A stretch of 64,000 nucleotides of DNA, taken from assembly GCA_029379385.1 (NCBI GenBank), contig CM055611.1:16190062-16254061 (forward strand), given 5' to 3'. The notes below the pieces were generated by a model, which did no database searches, was not told the origin of the DNA, and saw nothing but the letters and a program-made list of their open reading frames with translations. Each line of letters starts with the position of its first letter. Position 1 is the first letter of the stretch. Shown in pieces: positions 35,690 through 48,161 of this stretch. This DNA is from Quillaja saponaria (lineage: Eukaryota > Streptophyta > Magnoliopsida > Fabales > Quillajaceae). Both the position numbers and the translations under genes were made by a program.

Positions 35690-36731
35690 CTTCTCCCTTT
35701 CTGGATTTAGGAAAATTTCTTATAGCCTGATTATTTGTTTTGATATAAAGTTTATCTGGTGCTAGATATATATGAAATCTTTTTAGACCATTTTTTATGG
35801 CTAAAAGTTTTTTTTCATAAATTATATAATTAATTTCATTGGACTTAAATTTTCCTGAATTATAGCCACAAACTTTTTCTTCATTATCTACTACTGCTTT
35901 TAATACTACTCCCCAATGTTCATCACTAACATCAGTTTTTAATATTAATTTATCTCACTCTTCAAGAAAATAAACAGTAGGTAATTTTTTTATTTCACTT
36001 TTAATTTTCTTAACTAAAGTAGAATCTTTTTCTTCCCAAAAGAATTGTTCATTCATTTTTAGTTTTTCTAATTAAGGTTCTTCCATTTTGGATAAATCCT
36101 TTATAAAATTTCTACCATAATTTAGAATTCCTAAAAATTTTGTAGTTGTTTTTTTATCTACAATCTTATTAGGAAAATCTAATATTTTTGTAAGTATATG
36201 ATCTTGTAACTTGATCCCTTTTGGAGTTAAGTTTAATCCTAAGAATTCTATATTTGTTTTTTCAACTTCTATTTTCTTAGGAATCAAGATAGTTTCATGT
36301 TTTATGAAAAAATCTCTTGTTCTAAATGCTTCTTATGTTCTTTTTCTGTTTTAGAGTACATATATATATATATATATATATATCTATATAAACAATACAA
36401 AAATCTTTAACATTTTGAAAAATAATATCCATCCAATTTGGAAAAATTTGTGGCATTAAATAGACCAAATGGCATAATAGTCCATTGATATTGTCTATAT
36501 AGAGCACTAAAAGCTGTCAAGGGGTTTGACTCTTCAATTAGCTTTAATAGCCAGAAACCTTACTTATAATGAAACTTACTAAATATTTAGCTTGTCTTGT
36601 TTGATTAACAAGAACAACTTTCCTAGGTATAAAATAACCATTAAATTCAATATTTTGATATAATCTCTTGTAATTAAAAACCATTCAAGCTTTTCCTCTT
36701 TTAATTTTAGAATGGTTTCTTACCATAAAAG
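35690..36731 (-). pseudogene. Caulimovirid reverse transcriptase / RNase H remnant
   Basis: On the minus strand from 36731: a start-of-domain segment with HAFMVRNHSKIKRGKA, then NIEFNGYFIP, and a degraded catalytic region at 36382-36390. There the YxDD box reads YIDI and runs straight into an AT microsatellite (36357-36383). Next is the thumb/connection segment IEFLGLNLTPKGIKLQDHIL with TKFLGILNYGRNFIKDLS (36287-36072). Then RNase H with TDVSDEHWGVVLKA and KFKSNEINYIIYEKKLLAIK (about 35945-35780); an acidic residue expected later appears as N (KTNNQ). The family function is replication of the viral DNA by reverse transcription. This copy lacks catalytic residues and is interrupted. Confidence 0.88.
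36357..36383. repeat. AT microsatellite at the RT active-site codons
   Basis: About thirteen TA repeats that start where the second Asp codon of the reverse transcriptase YxDD box would be expected. Confidence 0.85.
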
Positions 36732-36737
36732 CATGAC

Positions 36738-39700
36738 TAGTTATGTGCCACCACTTTGGATCCATAATTGTTTTTTGTTAGTTGGAGTGGCTTGATTAAG
36801 CTTTAGTCTCTAATAGTCATACGTTAAACAATCATCTCATTTATTATGTGCAACCACTTTGTATCCATACTTGTTTTTTGTTTGTTTGTAAGGATTGTAG
36901 ATGAGCATTTGTAGCCACAAGATCAATTGCATAACAACAATTAAGTCACGTAGGTAGACTCATTCAATTGATAATTAGTATTGCCAACTTCCTGACAAGA
37001 AGACATGTGGTGGTTATCTAATTAACCCCACAACTATTAATAGGGAGAGAGGGAAAACAACTTTAATATTAATTATGATATGTTGAGTAGAGATGGCTAT
37101 AAAATTTTAATTACTTGAAATTAGATTTAACAAAATTGTCAGACTGGGTTAGATCTTGATCTTATCTAGTTCATCTGCATACCTAATTACAATGACTAAT
37201 TTAATAGTCTGAGTGGACTAATTCAATTTCAGTCTCTAATAGTTACACGTTAAACAATCATCTCATTTATTATGTGCAACCACTTTGGATCCATATTTGT
37301 TTTTTGTTTGTTTTTAATGATCATGCATGAGCATTTGTAGCCCAACCCTATATAACAAGATCAATTACGTAACAACACTTAAGTCATGTAGGAAGACTCA
37401 TTCAATTGACAATTTGTATTGTCAACTTCCAAAGAAGGAGAAATGTGATGGTTATCTAATTAATCCCACAACCATTAATATGGAGAGAGGGAAAACAACT
37501 TCAACATTAATTATGATATGTTGATTTTAGATCACGACTAAATTTTAATTACTTGAGATTAGAATTAACAAAATTGTCACATTGAGTTAGATCTTGATCT
37601 TATCTAGCTCATCTGCATACCAACTTACAATAACTAATTTTTAGTAGTCGGAGTGGCCTGATTTAACTTCAGTTTCTAATAGTCATACATTAAACAATCA
37701 TCTCATTTATTATATGCAACCATTTTGGATCCATAATTGTTTTCTGTTTGTTTGTAAGGATTGTACATGAGCATTTGTAGCCCAGTCCTACGTAACAAGA
37801 TTAATTGTGTAACAACACTTAAGTCATGTGGGAAGACTCATTCAATTGATAACTATATTTAAGTATATTGTTACTAAAGGATAAATACGGATATAATTAT
37901 TAGAGAGGAAGAGATACAAAAAATTACAAACATATTTGTCATTTTAAAAAATATATTAGCAATAATATATATCTCTTAAGTCTTACAATTATTTAATTTT
38001 TTTTTGAGTTAATATGCTCATGCAAGATGACCAAATTAAAATTTTATTATTATCTTTAATAAAATTTTATATTAATGCGAAAAATATTACCTTCATATAA
38101 ACATATTCTCTCAATAAAAAAATAAACATACTCTCTAGATTTTATATTTGGAAAAATCATCAACAACTAGTTAATTTGTTTGGATATCAATGTTTATTTT
38201 TTTATTATAATATTTTTGAATTTTAATAAAAAATTCTAGTTTCTGTTAAAAATAATAAATCAAGAATGGTTCATAAAAACATTGATGATTGAAAATGATG
38301 TATGTTTTAGATAAATTATTATCTATGTCAAAGAAAAAAAAGAAAAAGGACTTGTTAGTAAAAATCAAAAAAAAAAAAAAGACTATGTTGATTAGTCGAG
38401 ATCAATGTAATAGATTATTTTCATTGACCGTGCACCACAATCATGCACGTCCATTTATCTCAAAAGGTTGACCAAGTGGTCAAGGTCAATGTACTTCTTT
38501 CATTAATATTCGAATCTCTTAGGATATCAAGCCATGAGGAATAAAATTTGCATAAATGCCTTAGTTTCGATGACTAGCCTGCCTTTGACTGAATCGATAA
38601 AGTAAATTAGTTAAGTTGGGCATAATAAATTTAACAAAATTGACTATTAAAGACACTTGAGGGTTTGAGCTCGATGTGTAGGTGTCTACTTGACATCCAA
38701 ATTATATTAAATTAAATTAAATTAAATTATGATAAGTTGAGTTGAGATCGCGATTAAATTTTAATTACTTGAAACTAGTTTTAACAAAATTGTCAGACTG
38801 GGTTAGAGCTAGATCTTATCTAGTTCATCTACATACCTACTTACAAAGACTAATTTAATAGTCGAAGTGGCTTGATTCAACTTTAGTCTCTAATAGTCAT
38901 ACGTTAAACAATCATCTCATTTATTATGTGTAACCACTTTAGATCCATAATTGTATTTTCTTTGTTTGTAAGGATCGTACATGAGCATTTGTAGCCCAGC
39001 CGTATGTAACAAGACCAATTGCGTAAGAACACTTAAGTCACATGGGAAGACTCATTCAATTGATAATTAGTATGGTCAACTTCTTGATAAAGAGAAATGT
39101 GGTAATTATCTAATTAACCTTAAAACCATTAATATAGAGAGAGGGAAAACAAATTCAATATTAATTATGATATGTTGAGTTGAGATCGCGATTAAATTTT
39201 AATTACTTGAAATTAGATTTAACAAAATTGTCAGACTGGGTTAGAGCTAGATCTTATCTAGTTCATCTACATACCTACTTACAAAGACTAATTTAATAGT
39301 CGAAGTGGCTTTATTCAACTTTAGTCTCTAATAGTCATAAGTTAAACAATCATCTCATTTATTATGTGTAACCACTTTAGATCCATAATTGTATTTTGTT
39401 TGTTTGTATAGATCGTACATGAGCATATGTAGCCCATCCCTATATAACAAGATCAATTGTGAAACAACACTTAAGTCACGTGGGAAGACTCATTCAATTG
39501 ATAATTAGTATTGTCAACTTCCTGATAAAGAGAAATGTGGTAATTATCTAATTAACCCTAAAACCATTAATATAGAGAGAGGGAAAACAAATTCAATATT
39601 AATTATGATATGTTGAGTTTAGATGGCGATTAAATTTTAATTACTTGAAATTAGATTTAACAAAATTTTCAGACTGGGTTAGATCTTGAACTTATCTAGT

Positions 39701-39947
39701 TCATCTGCATACCTACTTACAATGACTAATTTAATTGTTGGAGTGGCCTGATTCAACTTCAGTCTCTAATAGTCACATGTTAAACAATCATCTCATTTAT
39801 TACGTGCAACCACTTTGGATCCATAATTGTATTTTGTTTGTTTGTAAGGATCGTACATGGGCATTTGTAGCCCAGCCCTATGTAATAAGATCAATTGCGT
39901 AACAACACTTAAGTCATGTGGGAAGACTCATTCAATTGATAATTAGT
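36738..39947 (+). repeat. Array of ~438-bp tandem repeat (R438)
   Basis: Units begin AATTATGATATGTTGAG at 37071, 37509, 38725 (as AATTATGATAAGTTGAG), 39163 and 39601; the neighbouring spacings 37071-37509, 38725-39163 and 39163-39601 are each 438 bases. A truncated unit lies at 36738-37070. A second landmark, CTCATTTATTAT, recurs at 36837, 37262, 37702, 38916, 39354 and 39792. Each unit contains AACCACTTTGGATCCATAAT-like sequence, GAGCATTTGTAGCC and GGAAGACTCATTCAATTG. Sequence identity between the last units is visibly high. Short open frames are by-products. The array is interrupted at 37856-38724. Confidence 0.92.
37856..38724 (+). repeat. Interruption of the R438 array by block S and SINE-like DNA
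   Basis: 37880-38000 matches 44137-44245 (TATTAGAGAGGAAGAGAT), 38004-38330 matches block S, and 38340-38700 matches 14390-14735 including the SINE-like piece at 38465. The order shows that R438 units are duplicated together with these neighbours. Confidence 0.8.
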
Positions 39948-42900
39948 TGTCACACCCTAGCTGGAGGAATGGATAACCAAACCTCCGTAACCCTGACTCC
40001 AAAAGAAGAAAATGACTATGACTATTGACCAAACCAATAAATAAAAGTAGAAATTTATAAAACAAAAGTTAACTGTAAAAGTTTGTTTACTGAAATAAAT
40101 AACAATTTAATGAAAATTTTGGCAGAGGTCCCCCTTAAAGTGGAACATGCCCAAAAATACAAATACATAATCCTGTTTTTATACAACAATAATAGTAACA
40201 ACCCCAAAAAAATAACAAGGAGCTCTGCTTCGTTTCTCATCACAATAACAAATAATTAGACTACTACAAAATATAAGACCAGACACCCTACAACTCTAGT
40301 GTGACTGCAAATTTTTACCATTTTACTTCAAGATTGAGATTCTGAAGAATTACCTTGCCGCTAAACACTTAGCAAAGTTCATTATCAGTAATAGTCGTCA
40401 TCGAGATCTTGTTACTAAAAAACTAACCACAGAAGAGGGGTGAGTCCTATAGACTCAGTAAGTGGAAAGTAGTACCCAAATGGTACTAGCATCATTCAAC
40501 ACAAGTAATATAATATCATATATGTATATAGTCCTTTAATATATCAGCATATTCTAAATCACAAAATTACTAATGTTGCACTTACTTAGTTACAGAAACA
40601 TAACATTTAATAAACACAGTTCAATTAAAACAATCAAGGCAATCAAAACATACAAAGCAAGTAAAGGGCCAACAGAGTAACTTAGCCCCGCACAACAATA
40701 TATTTCCCTACTAGGCATTTACGTACCTGCATAACAGGTTAATTATTCATACATAATCCATCCCACCGGGATTGAGCGCTCAATTCTTTTAAAATAATTT
40801 TCAGAATTAGAGTATCTCATATCAGAATATCAAATCAAAATATTCTAGTTGCACATGGATTTCAGTTTCGGACATAAAATCATTTCAGAAAACATTTCAC
40901 TTCGTTAGCCCTTATCAACCACAAACTATTTCAAACATCAAACATAATTCGCAAATCTCAATCATAGCAATACCATTCTTATTCACCTCTATATAAAATA
41001 TATATACATACATATATCAAACAATCAAACACACTAATTTATCACTTACACTTGCGTTCACGCATCTTATCAAGTCCACATTAGGATCAGGAGTTGAAAT
41101 TCATAGTTCCAAATAATAGTTAGTTCATAAAATTTATAGTTATAATCTTTTAATTACTAAGCTTATATATCAACTTATGTAGGTTTTTTTATGAAAGTTT
41201 TCTACTAATTCATTTCATGCAAGTAGTATGAATTGTACTTTATGTGGTAAGGTTGATAATGAAGAGACATTTTAGATGTCTTGACAATGCATAGGGTAGA
41301 AGGAAATAATTAGAAAAGATAGAAAATTGAATTTATTAATAGAGTTTATTCTTTGAAGTTGCATCAAATTCTACCAAATGCAGGATTTGGCAACACTGTC
41401 CTTACCTTAGTTAATTGAACATAGCTTTCTCTAGGAAAAAAGAAATCTAATTCTGTTTGTTGAATTTATTAATAGACAAGTATATCTTTCTAAGCAAGTA
41501 TCATATGTATTATTTAGATGGGTATATTCGTGCATTTAATTATTTAAAGTTTATTCTTTTTAGGCATTTTTACAACTCCCTTGGATATATATTTATTTTC
41601 ACTCACATACTTAACCAAATTTAATAATACCAAATTGAAACATTAACTTTTAGAAGTTATCTATCTCTATTATTTAGAAACTTCTCCTAAAATTAGTCCT
41701 GAACTTACTCAATTCCCTACAAGAACCAAAAACAGAACACTACACAAATTCCTAGTTGTCAATATCGAACTTCAAGGCTTATAAAAACTTCATACTCATG
41801 AATTAAATTACAAAACCTTCCATTCTAGCTTATCAAGGTATTAGGAACACTTCATCTTCAGAACCTTATTCCTAATTCAACTTTTAAAACCTTCTAAAGT
41901 CAGTTACACTAAAACAGGTTCAATTAGTATCTGAAAATCATAACTCTGAGTTCCACGACCTCTAGAATATTCATAACAAAGAATTAAAACCTACACCACT
42001 CTTGATTTACTCTTTAGCATGTTAAAAACAACTTTTAATTCGAGGTACTATATAGAAATTAATTAATATGGATATTTTATATTCAATTCCTCATTAACAT
42101 TTTATCAATTTTTAACATGCATAGTTAATTTTAGTTCTCTGTACATATATATATATATTCCCAACTTAATTTCTTATTGAGTGTCCTTCAAAATTTACAA
42201 TAAATAGATAATTTAATCAATCTTAATTCTTTATACTTGCACTTTATAAACTTAACAAGTATTAACCTTAATATAAGAAGATTCCAAACAATTTTACCTA
42301 ATCTAATTACTTAGCAAAACCCCATTCCCATATATAAGTAAATTAACTAATAACATTTAAAACCTTACTTGGTTACTAGCACAATCCCACCATTAGACTA
42401 TCCTAGGATTAATTCTTACTCTCGGTCCTTAGTCACGGCTGCCCCAAAAACTATACGCCCAATAAAACCAAATTAATCCCAAACTATGCTTTTCTTGTCC
42501 TAAATAATCCATACAACTAAGCTATCACAACAGGGCAGTAGTTACATTCCTTGGTTGTAGCTCTTATATGTAGTTACTTTGGACTTTAGGAAGAGTAAAC
42601 AAGATGTTAGGCTAGACAACAACACAGGAATAAGAGCGGTAGCATGAGATTCACACCGCACCACACTACTGCCCAAAAATAGGGCAGTTCACCACCTCCC
42701 ATCCCCTTCCTTATTCCACCCATACACCCACACCAAATAAGGGAAACATCCCCCCACATGGCAAGGAAGACGTTCAACAAGGGAATTGGAACCAAGGAAG
42801 GAGGAAATAGCAGCAATAGATTGCTGCTAACTAGTCCCAAGGGAGCCAATATCAGCTCCAAATCCTTTGCAATAAAGCTGTTATATCCAATAAAAGAGAA

Positions 42901-43153
42901 ATGAGGGAAACTCACCAACCACTTATGTCTTGCTTACAATTGAATGCTTCACGGTCGGCAAGGATAAAGTGGAAGAAAGATGAAGAAAACAGAGGAAATA
43001 TGGAGGAAGTAAAGCACGGCTACGATGAATGAAAAGGAAAAGGAAATGCTAAGTTGGTCAACTGGTTATGAAGGAAAAAGGCAGATGACAAAAAAATCAT
43101 GATTGTGTGGTGTAAATTTATATATATTTTAATGGCTTAAATATCCAATTCCA

Positions 43154-43195
<42 letters not shown>

Positions 43196-43255
43196 TAAAT
43201 ATGCCAACTCTTAAATTTTAACTTATTAGATACACATAGTCCTTAATTTATTTAA

Positions 43256-43296
<41 letters not shown>

Positions 43297-43390
43297 CTTA
43301 CTGAATGAAAAAAAAATTCGATTACTCAAATAATCGTGAAATTTTCTATATAATATCCTAACATGTACGTTGGGTCATCGGATTATAACA
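39948..43390 (-). mobile_element. Long LTR (Ty3/gypsy-like), minus orientation
   Basis: Begins TGTCACACCC on the plus strand and ends GGATTATAACA, i.e. an LTR TGTTATAATCC...GGGTGTGACA read on the minus strand. It shares, in the same order, the landmarks of the LTRs at 44984-54891: CCAAACCTCCGTAACCC, GAGGGGTGAGTCCTAT, GGGCCAAC, and CACTTGCGTTCACGC. The 5-base flanks (TTAGT and AAAAC) do not match, and R438 sequence ends exactly at its left edge without resuming on the right, so a rearrangement is likely. AT microsatellites lie at 43157-43186 and 43258-43291. Reading frames inside (e.g. 42607-42918) are not genes. Confidence 0.75.
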
Positions 43391-44263
43391 AAAACCCTCC
43401 AAACCGAGCTGTAATTCACCTACGGACAGCCAAGATAACTCATACCAAAATGAACTATAAGAACTTATTCAACTAGCAAATAGAGGATAGGCGCTAAACT
43501 ACTAATATAGAAACACTAAGGGAACAATCTAACTACCTTTCACAAGCTCAACCAACAAAGCAAGGGGTTGGAGAATACTTGACCGACAAACAGGGAAAGG
43601 CAAATTTTGAAAGGCTAAGTCGGCTAGTGCAATGAAGGAGAAGAGAAGAAAATTAATTAAATAATGTAATATCTCCCTTTATAACATATGATGCTAAAAA
43701 AAGTTTTTATCTAGTTTTAGTTATATATATATATATAAATCAATTTAAAGTCCTCCTAAAATACCTTTTTTGTGAAATAGAATTTAAGTCTCAATCAATC
43801 AATAAGGTAAGTAATCTTTTATTTTATAAATATACACATATGTATTCCTTATAACCTACACACAAAATTCTAAATTATGTGTCACACCCTTGAGTTATAA
43901 TACTTACCTACTATAGACGCGATAATGGGAAGTCATTTTTAACATCCAAATTTTACGTTTGTGCCTACCACTCAGATATAATTATACAAAAATAGTTAAC
44001 AATTTACGGTCATAAACACAGAAAATTGTATCTAAATTTATGATTACTGCATAAATTCTTAACTGCATCTGCATTTTTATATTCTACGTCTACAGTTGAT
44101 AGACGCAAAAAAGACAATTTCTTATAATATAAAGGATTAATATGAATGTCATTATTAGAGAGGAAGAGATCGATACTAAAAATTGCAACCATATATGTCA
44201 TTTTAAAGAATATTAACGATAAAAATCTCTTCAAATCTTACAGTCCTTTTTTTTTTTTGGTTG
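43391..44263. other. LTR-like fragments, no gene
   Basis: 43391-43879 resembles the outer part of the long LTRs in base composition. A separate TGTCACACCC at 43880 starts another, unrelated LTR-like end of about 250 bases. 44137-44245 repeats the sequence found at 37880-38000. Confidence 0.45.
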
Positions 44264-44835
44264 TTGGAGTTAATATGCTTATGCAAGATGAAAAAAAATA
44301 AAAATTCATTACTATATATACTCTCTAGATTTTATATTTGGAAAGTCATCAACAACTAGTTAATTTGTTTTGAAATCAATGTTTAACTTTTATTTTATTT
44401 TTTTAAATATCATATTTTTGAATTTTAATTGTAAATTCCAGTTTCTGTAAGAAACAACAAATTATGAACGGTTCATAAAAACATTGATGATTGAAAAGGA
44501 TGCATCTTTTATATAAATTATTATTCCTATCAAAATAAAAAGGAATAAATTACTATTTTGATTCCTTAAAAAATGTTAAGATTATTACTTTTATTCCTTA
44601 ATAGTTAATTTTATTAATCAAATTTCTAGAGGATTTTAAAAATTATTAGTTTTGTCTTTTAATGTTCAATTTATTAAATAAATCCCATAAAAGTTTAAAA
44701 TTATAAATTTTATACCTCAATATTCAATCTTATCAGTCAAATTCTTAAAAGATTCAAGATTATCAATTTCAATATTTTGCCAATTTTATTAATTAAAATT
44801 AACAAAAAATCTCACTTGACATGTTAAAGGAAAAA
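44264..44835 (+). repeat. Duplicated block S, copy 2
   Basis: Parallels 19445-20045 landmark by landmark, from TTGGAGTTAATATGCTTATG to AACAAAAAATCTCAC, with a deletion near the start. Confidence 0.87.
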
Positions 44836-46352
44836 AAAAACTATTTGAATTACTCTTGCATTCTCACTTAATCATTCTCAAATATTTTACTCACAACTTA
44901 TTATTATTCATCAAGTTAATAATAACTATTTCATATTTTTTAATGATAAATTCAATAAAAAATATAGTGTAGTATAAGAATAATATCACACCCCTCGTAG
45001 AGGCATGATTGGCCGGAATGATAGTAACCAAACCTCCGTAACCCGGACTCAAATAAAGGACCAACTATGACCATTGACCAACTAATGAATAAAACCAAGA
45101 ATTTATAAACACAAAAATTAACATTAAAAGTTTATTGATTGAAACAAATCACAATCTACTGAAAATTTTAGCAGAGGTTCCTTGCAATAGGAAACATGCC
45201 TTAAAATACAATCCTATAAATTCTTTTTCTTATACAACACAACACAAAAACAATAAGGAACTCAGCTCTGTTCACATCATCAACAAGAAAAATAGTAGAA
45301 TATTACATTATACCAAATTTGACACCCACAGTTCTAATGTGATTGCAAACTTTTATCCTTGACTCAAAGTATGAGATTTCGAAGAATACCTTGTTGACAA
45401 ATATTCAACAAAGCCTCGTATCACTGGTTAACTTTCTTTGAGATCCTGTTACTAAAAAATATAACCACAAAAGAGGGGTGAGTCCTATGGACTCCGTGAG
45501 TAGAAAATCGTATCCAAATGGTACTAGCATCACATAACACAAGTATATAACATATGTAATAACATCATTCATATCTTTATTCACCTTGCACTAAACATTG
45601 TAATTGTTATAATTTCAAATTTTACATGATACATAATATTACAAATTTATCAGAGCAATGATATCAAACAAAGCAACCAAAGGGCCAACGAGTAACCCAC
45701 CCCCGCATAACAAGATTACTTCCTACCGAGCATTCATGCGCCTGTACAACAGATTAATATCTGTACACAATCTATTCTACCGGGGCTGGGCACTCAATTT
45801 AAAAAATATATATATATATATTCATCAGAATCAGAATTTCTCATAATTTTAAGTCAGAATATCCTAGGTGCACCTAGATCTCATTTTCAGAGATAAAAAT
45901 CATTTTTCAAAAAAATTTTCTATGTGTTGGCCCTTATCAACCACAAACAATTTCAAACAAGCATGATTCAATTATCTCACTAAAATATTGTACTGGCATA
46001 TTTATTTAAATACACATACAATTGAACATAATAATCTAGCCTCGAAGGGCACCAAATAACCACTCACTTGTAACCGATTTTATTTGTTACTCACACTTGC
46101 GTTTACGCGTCTCATCAGGTTCATATTAGAATCTGGAACTAAAATTCATATTCCCAAATAATATTTAGTTCATAAACGTTATTGTTATAATCTTTTAATT
46201 ACTAAGCTTATATCTCAATTTGTATAGGTTTCTTTATGAAAGTTTTCATTAAGCTATTACATATCAATTAATATGAATTGGACTTAATGTGATAAGATTA
46301 ATAATGAAGAGACATTGTAAATGTCTAGACAATACATGGAGTAACAGGAAAT

Positions 46353-46610
46353 TGTTATAACCAGATATAGTAACATTAAGTATGAGGTAATGCATAAATT
46401 TTCGTTATAAAATAATAAATACATAAACAAACTAATTAAATACTTGTATAAATATAGCAATGAAGCAAGAATTAATTTTCATTATATAATTAGTTAACTT
46501 GAAGCTTCATATTTATTTGATAAATTTTTTTTTGTAGGTACAACAAGTGTACTAATATATTTATAGATATAACAAGATTAACTAAATATTATGTATTTAT
46601 AAGTTAAAAA

Positions 46611-46649
<39 letters not shown>

Positions 46650-48102
46650 AGTAATAGGATTTGTTTTGCACCACATAATTCGGAGGTTGACGTTGACCCC
46701 TTATGTAGTTTGTATTGATTGATTTTCTTGTTTTTTTTGTTTGTTTCTTTTCTTTTCTCTTTTTTTTCTTTTCTTTTCCAGCACCGCCTTTGATTGTATG
46801 TATGTCTTGCTTCCCGAAAGTTCCTTCGGGGTGCTCTGCCTTCGTTCTCTTTGGTTCAGTCCAAGAGAGTTTCATCCCCTGTTTATTCTTTCTTTGGCCG
46901 TGAGTTTTTCAATTCTTGGGCAGCCAAGTTCAAGCTCTTGGTAAGCTTTCCTCTTCCTTCCTCTCTTAGGTCATAGGAGCTTTGTTGTAAGAGTATTAGG
47001 AGCCGAAAATTTGCTCAATTAAATGCAGCTAGCACGAGCTTGCTGTTGTAGTTCCGTCTTTCCTCTGCCCTTTATTGGTTTCTTGTTTTTTTTCTTGTCG
47101 TGTGAGGTGAGTTTGCTTGGGTCCTGCCCGTTGAATATAGAGAGATCCCTTCCTTTGAGTTTGAACCGGCTGGAAAAAAAAAAAAAAAAAAAAACTGACT
47201 TCGGTTCCAACCAGAGTTAGGTAGTGTTGTTGCCGAAGAGAAAACAAGTTGTTAAAACAAGTGATAGGCAAGTCTTAAGAAACTAAACTTCAAACTAGTT
47301 TTGGTGCCATTGATATTATGAGAGACTTAAATTGACGTGCATGAAAAGTCTTTTCATGCTATATATATATATGTAGGATTTGATTTATTGTGGCAATTCC
47401 AAATTCCAATGAGCTTCAAGAAACTGGAGGAAATTATCTAAAGTTTAATCTTTGGGGATTTAGCAAGAAAGTGGATAGCAGCTTCACTATATACAACGGC
47501 AGCAGCTTGGTTCATGGAGCAGGGGTACTAGCTAGATTTGATGTAAAGGTTTTCTTAATTAATTAATTACTTTAAGTTGAAGGACTCCTTGATGGTTGAT
47601 GAATTAGGAAGGAATTCTGCACTTCAACTGATAGGTAAATGGAAAGGGAAAACTTTGAATTAAGTAGATTTGTTATTGGAAATTAGAGGATTGTTAATTT
47701 TGAATAAAAGATTACCAAAAATGAATATGTATAGTAGTTGCATATAATTATTGAAACAGAACTTAACATTAGTAAATATTAACTTGGGAAGGTTAAATAC
47801 ATGAATTACTAGTTGGAATTAGAAACATGATAACATTAGAAGGTCTAGTCTAAATTCTGGATGTACGTTAGATGATAATCTCATTTGAATTTTAGAATGG
47901 AAATATAAATGCTATGATAAGTTGATAGTTAGTTTAATTTAATTAGGAATTGAGTATGAATAAAATAGAAAATTATGGACTTATGTTGAATTACTAGTGT
48001 ATATATGTATATATGTGTATATATGTATATATCTATATACACACAATCATGAAAGTAATTTACCTTTAATTATTTGACAAGATGACTAGTACAAGTTAAA
48101 TG

Positions 48103-48161
<59 letters not shown>

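Larger units (their letters stand above)
34196..36731 (-). mobile_element. Endogenous pararetrovirus (Caulimoviridae) fragment
   Basis: The minus strand carries reverse transcriptase and RNase H remnants, followed by a second reading frame, an arrangement of plant caulimovirids rather than Ty3/gypsy (no integrase follows RNase H). Movement, capsid and protease regions are absent here; a separate capsid-like remnant lies at 57314-57475. The right end abuts the 438-bp repeat array at about 36735; the left end abuts block T. Stops and frameshifts are numerous, so this is an old inactive copy. The genus cannot be assigned from what is visible. Confidence 0.85.

Noticed and set aside
36738..39947. 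Regularly spaced repeats suggestive of a CRISPR-like array
   Set aside because: The repeat unit is 438 bases with no spacers and the window is plant nuclear DNA; it is a tandem repeat.
42607..42918. 103-codon hydrophobic minus-strand frame
   Set aside because: It is inside the minus-oriented LTR, not conserved as a frame in the related LTRs, and has no recognisable family.
46597..47271. Several overlapping frames on both strands
   Set aside because: They lie in CT-rich tracts, an A tract and an AT microsatellite within a long LTR; no domain or start context supports them.
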